Source: Neobacillus citreus
Lineage (GTDB): Bacteria; Bacillota; Bacilli; Bacillales; Cytobacillaceae
Length of the DNA: 35,203 bases
Reading direction: 5' to 3'
Assembly: GCF_018343545.2 (NCBI RefSeq)
Contig: NZ_JAGYPE020000019.1
Span: 48,770 to 83,972, forward strand
Part shown: positions 32,400 through 35,203 of the stretch, in pieces
Numbering within the stretch: the first letter of the stretch is position 1
How the letters are laid out: every line of letters starts with the position of its first letter
Notes under the pieces: generated by a model
What the model was told of the DNA's origin: nothing
The model's database searches: none
What the model saw: only the letters and a program-made list of their open reading frames with translations
Program-made: the position numbers and the translations under genes

Positions 32400-33708
32400 A
32401 GGTATACTGCCGACGAAGCGGCTGATGTTGATTTACCTTGTGCTAACTATTCTTTTAACACTGGGGATATTAAGGGATTTATCATGGTGGTACGTCTTTA
32501 TGATTAACATTGTTGTTTTTTTCATCAGTCTGGTTGATTTATTGTTCTCAGCGAAAAAAACACAGCTTTCCTTCAAGCGGACCATAACGGAGGAAATGGA
32601 ACGGGGACTTACCTATCCGATTACGATTGAGGTTCGCAATCATTCTCCATATTCACTAAACTACCGATTCATTGATGGTCTGCCGCAAACCTTTACAAAG
32701 CCGTTTCCGATATCCGGAAGGGGTCAGGCGGATTCAGCCAACGTCATTAACTATGAAACGGTACCTGCTGAGAGGGGAAAATACGAAATCAATAAGCTGT
32801 ACTTCCGTTATCGAAGTGTAATCGGCCTGTGGGAAAAGCAAGTAACAGTAGATTTAACTGGTTCAGTGAAAGTGATTCCCGATCTAACGGAAACAAAGCA
32901 GTATCTAGAAAATGCCCAGCATTATTTATTGTATGAAGGCATGCAAATTCGCAAACAGCAAAGCGGGGTTGGGGAATTTTCGAAAATCCGGAGCTTTGTA
33001 GTTGGTGATGATCCGCGGAAAATTAACTGGCGGCAAACGGCTAAGCTTCAGGAAGTAATGACAAACGAATATGAACCAGAGCATGGTAAGTATATTACGA
33101 TTTTGCTTGATTGCGGCCGTATGATGGGGGCAGAACTGAAAAAAGGCAACCGATTAGAAAAAGCCTTGGAAGCTTCCGTAACCGTAGCCGCTGCTGCTCT
33201 TCAAAAAGGGGATTATGTGTCCGTTCTAGCTTTTTCAAATGAAATTAAGGCTTTTGTTCCACCTGCCAAGGGAATGGCTCATCTGCAAACCATTCTCCAC
33301 TCCATTTACCATTTAAAAGTAGATGCAGTAGAATCCAACTATGCAGAGGGTCTTCAATATTTGGAAATGGTACAAAAGAAACGAAGCCTGCTTTTATTAT
33401 TTAGTGATATACAGACCTTTCTACATGAAGAAAATGCCCTTGCCTACCTTAAACGGCTTCGAAAGCGGCATTTATTTTTCATGATCGGGGTTGAAGACCG
33501 TACTCTGATGAACAGAACAAAAGCGGAGCCGATTGATGTTCAAGCGGCTATGTTGAAGAGCATTGCCCAGCAGCAAATGCTTTTTAAGAAAAGGGAGAAA
33601 AATAAATGGGAAAAGCAGGGCCTGCCAATGATAGAGGCCCGTGAGGAAAAATTAGCGGTTACCGCTGTGTCCCATTATATGGAGATAATGAATCAGAATC
33701 TTTTATAG
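32350..33708 (+). CDS. DUF58 domain protein
   Basis: A 452-residue protein. Membrane helices at about 25-43 and 47-66, an outer or beta-rich region (75-180), then the DUF58 signature GDDPRKINWRQTAK at 219-232 and a vWA-like part starting at ILLDCGRMM (251-259). The start TTG 32350 has GGAGGG at an 8-base distance (32336-32341), so the gene overlaps the end of the MoxR gene by 50 bases in another frame; the first ATG, at codon 26, has no ribosome binding site. DUF58 proteins are the classical targets of MoxR ATPases. Its 3' end overlaps the convergent SpoIIM-like gene by 50 bases. Confidence 0.87.
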   Translation: MTKSSKSLWARFLFQDRGILPTKRLMLIYLVLTILLTLGILRDLSWWYVFMINIVVFFISLVDLLFSAKKTQLSFKRTITEEMERGLTYPITIEVRNHSPYSLNYRFIDGLPQTFTKPFPISGRGQADSANVINYETVPAERGKYEINKLYFRYRSVIGLWEKQVTVDLTGSVKVIPDLTETKQYLENAQHYLLYEGMQIRKQQSGVGEFSKIRSFVVGDDPRKINWRQTAKLQEVMTNEYEPEHGKYITILLDCGRMMGAELKKGNRLEKALEASVTVAAAALQKGDYVSVLAFSNEIKAFVPPAKGMAHLQTILHSIYHLKVDAVESNYAEGLQYLEMVQKKRSLLLLFSDIQTFLHEENALAYLKRLRKRHLFFMIGVEDRTLMNRTKAEPIDVQAAMLKSIAQQQMLFKKREKNKWEKQGLPMIEAREEKLAVTAVSHYMEIMNQNLL

Positions 33709-34660
33709 CATGACTGTGTTTCAGTTTTCCAAACACAATATAAAGAACTAAACCCAAAACAGTCAAGATAGCTACCATATATTTAGCTTCAAGCGAGATG
33801 GCTGCCGGTGTGATAAAACCTTCAATGATTCCGGCGATGATGAATAATGGTATAGTTCCAAGGAGCAGCTGAACAGAGCGTTTTCCGTGTTCCTTCAATT
33901 GGTACCCTCTTGAGTACAGGCCAGGTACAAAGAGCTTATAGCCCATTAACAGCCCAGCCCCGCCGGCAATAAAAATGGCTGTAAGCTCAATCATGCCATG
34001 GGGAACAATATAGGCCCAAAAATCATAGGCTTTGCCGTGATGCCAGAAAAGCGCTGCAAGTGCTCCAATGATAATGCCGTTGTAGATAAGCAAATAAACA
34101 GTTAATATTCCAAAGGTTATACCACCAGCGAAGGCTAGTATGGCCACTTTTATATTATTCGTCATGATACTAGCCGACATGAGTGAGGAATCGACCGTAC
34201 CATCCCTACTTCCGAGTTGTTCCGGGTCAACCCCTCGGGCAATTTCTGGAGGAAGAATGGAATAAATATGGAGTGGGTCATTCAAGACGGAAAGAAAGCT
34301 GCCAATCGCGCCGATTGCAAACAAGATCATCGCGGTCACAACGAATTTCCATTGTTCTAATAATAAGCCGATAAACTTGGCGGCGAAAAAATGACGAATT
34401 TGTTTAACGCTTGATACCTGGTCTTTATATAAAAGATTATGCGATTTTGAAACAAGTCCATTCAAATATTGCGTTACTTCGTCATTAGGAAAATACGTTT
34501 GGCTATAAGAAAGATTCTGCGCCGCTTTCTGATATAGGCGTGAGAAGAGTATAATGTTGTCTCCAGTTATCGTCTTCCTGCCCTTGCTTAGTGTTGCGAT
34601 TAACTGTTCAAGCTGTTTCCATTCTTCGCGATGCTGCTTGATAAATTGTTTAACATTCAT
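33659..34660 (-). CDS. SpoIIM-like (DUF95) membrane protein
   Basis: A 333-residue DUF95 protein. The N-terminal 95 residues are soluble and helical, followed by about six membrane helices. Family signatures are SIMTNNIKVAILAFAGGIT, IYNGIIIGALA, and PHGMIELTAIFIAGGAGLLMG. DUF95 includes the sporulation protein SpoIIM, but this longer form with a soluble N-terminus is the variant found next to RDD, MoxR and DUF58 genes in non-sporulating bacteria as well. A role in spore engulfment is therefore not implied. Start ATG with GATGGTG before it. Divergent from the RDD gene (about 100 bases between, with no clear operator) and tail to tail with the DUF58 gene. Confidence 0.87.
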   Translation of the reverse strand: MNVKQFIKQHREEWKQLEQLIATLSKGRKTITGDNIILFSRLYQKAAQNLSYSQTYFPNDEVTQYLNGLVSKSHNLLYKDQVSSVKQIRHFFAAKFIGLLLEQWKFVVTAMILFAIGAIGSFLSVLNDPLHIYSILPPEIARGVDPEQLGSRDGTVDSSLMSASIMTNNIKVAILAFAGGITFGILTVYLLIYNGIIIGALAALFWHHGKAYDFWAYIVPHGMIELTAIFIAGGAGLLMGYKLFVPGLYSRGYQLKEHGKRSVQLLLGTIPLFIIAGIIEGFITPAAISLEAKYMVAILTVLGLVLYIVFGKLKHSHAIKDSDSLSPYNGTQR

Positions 34661-34761
34661 TTTTTCACCATCTTTTGCCGTTAATGCTTGCTTCTATTCC
34701 TTATTATAGTAATTTTGTAGAAAAATAGGAAACCTTATCATCTAGAAAGGGGAGAACCCTG

Positions 34762-35203
34762 TTGAATCATGAACAAATGGATATTAAAACACCGGAATAC
34801 GTCTCACTTCAGTTTAGCCTGGCCGGATTAGGCAGCAGGGCTGCGGCATTTATTATAGATCAATTAATCTTAATGGTGTTTAATATTTTGTGCATTATTT
34901 TGGTTATCTTCATCATGAAGGGTATGTCGTCTTTTCCATTTTTTTTAGAAGAGAATACTGTCCCTTTTGCCATTGCTATTATTGTGATATTCGTGATTAA
35001 TTGGGGCTACTTTTTTGCCTTTGAATTTTTCTATGGCGGCAGAACACTGGGCAAGAAATGGATGGGCATCAGGGTTATTCAAGAAAATGGACACAGCATT
35101 ACCTTGCTTTCAAGCTTTATCCGCAACCTGATGCGAATTGTTGATTCTCTGCCAGCAGGGTATTTTCTTGGAATGCTGATGGTGTTTTTTCATTCCAAGC
35201 ATA
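34762..35203 (+). CDS. RDD family membrane protein, cut by the window end
   Basis: The first 147 codons of an RDD-domain protein; the frame is still open at 35203. The start is TTG 34762 after AAAGGGGAG with a 7-base gap. The N-terminal part has LAGLGSRAAAFIIDQLI (the R and D of the RDD name), then two membrane helices (about 31-53 and 67-90), and RTLGKKWMGIRV, the conserved block after helix 2. A further helix begins near the end. RDD proteins have been linked to ion or small-molecule transport in a few cases, but most are uncharacterised. It completes the MoxR/DUF58/SpoIIM-like set found together in many genomes. Confidence 0.85.
   Translation, partial: MNHEQMDIKTPEYVSLQFSLAGLGSRAAAFIIDQLILMVFNILCIILVIFIMKGMSSFPFFLEENTVPFAIAIIVIFVINWGYFFAFEFFYGGRTLGKKWMGIRVIQENGHSITLLSSFIRNLMRIVDSLPAGYFLGMLMVFFHSKH

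Noticed and set aside
33659..34660. Sporulation engulfment gene spoIIM
   Set aside because: The protein has the DUF95 domain but a long soluble N-terminus and the MoxR/DUF58/RDD context of the non-sporulation variant.

Overview
The window looks like chromosomal DNA of a low-GC, endospore-forming Bacillaceae (Bacillus, Neobacillus or Mesobacillus type). The reasons are strong AGGAGG-type ribosome binding sites, sigma-A promoters, a CcpA-type cre site, a lipoteichoic acid synthase, a SpoIIM-like protein and a Bm3R1/FatR-CYP102 pair. I see no rRNA, tRNA, insertion sequence, prophage or CRISPR array.

Layout. (1) 1-245: a tandem array with a 52-base period, cut by the window edge. (2) 379-2433: a small hypothetical gene, an alpha/beta hydrolase and a FAH-family enzyme. 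(3) 2492-5190: an XRE-cupin regulator divergent from a hydrolase/DoxX/extradiol-dioxygenase operon. The two promoters overlap at their -35 boxes and are flanked by mirror-placed repeat sites. (4) 5317-8624: a YtcJ-like amidohydrolase, a small secreted CxC protein and a membrane metallophosphoesterase. (5) 8826-14782: acyl-CoA ligase (behind a cre site), zinc alcohol dehydrogenase, iron alcohol dehydrogenase, hotdog thioesterase and a convincing homologue of alkyl-DHAP synthase, the ether-lipid enzyme. (6) 14796-15107: a second 52-base tandem array. Its sequence differs from the first, but the unit length and the stem positions are the same. (7) 15179-19227: cell-surface and secreted proteins (GH18 glycosidase, CapA-like, secreted alpha/beta hydrolase). 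(8) 19541-25498: a TetR repressor and a CYP102 (P450 BM3 type) gene that lacks the end of its reductase, convergent with an iron alcohol dehydrogenase/aldehyde dehydrogenase operon. (9) 25713-28628: an unclassified winged-helix regulator divergent from an LtaS-type synthase. (10) 28764-35203: a membrane protein, DUF4129, DUF4350, MoxR ATPase and DUF58 operon, meeting a SpoIIM-like gene tail to tail, then an RDD protein cut by the window edge.

How it fits together. Regions 5 and 8 share a lipid theme: activation, release, hydroxylation and oxidation of long-chain acids, alcohols and aldehydes. The alkyl-DHAP synthase homologue raises the possibility of aerobic ether-lipid chemistry in a Bacillus. 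Regions 2-3 look like aromatic or quinone ring-cleavage and detoxification. Region 10 is a widespread but poorly understood MoxR membrane module. Several starts given here are TTG codons. In five genes the longer frame begins at a GTG that is really part of the GGTG Shine-Dalgarno sequence.
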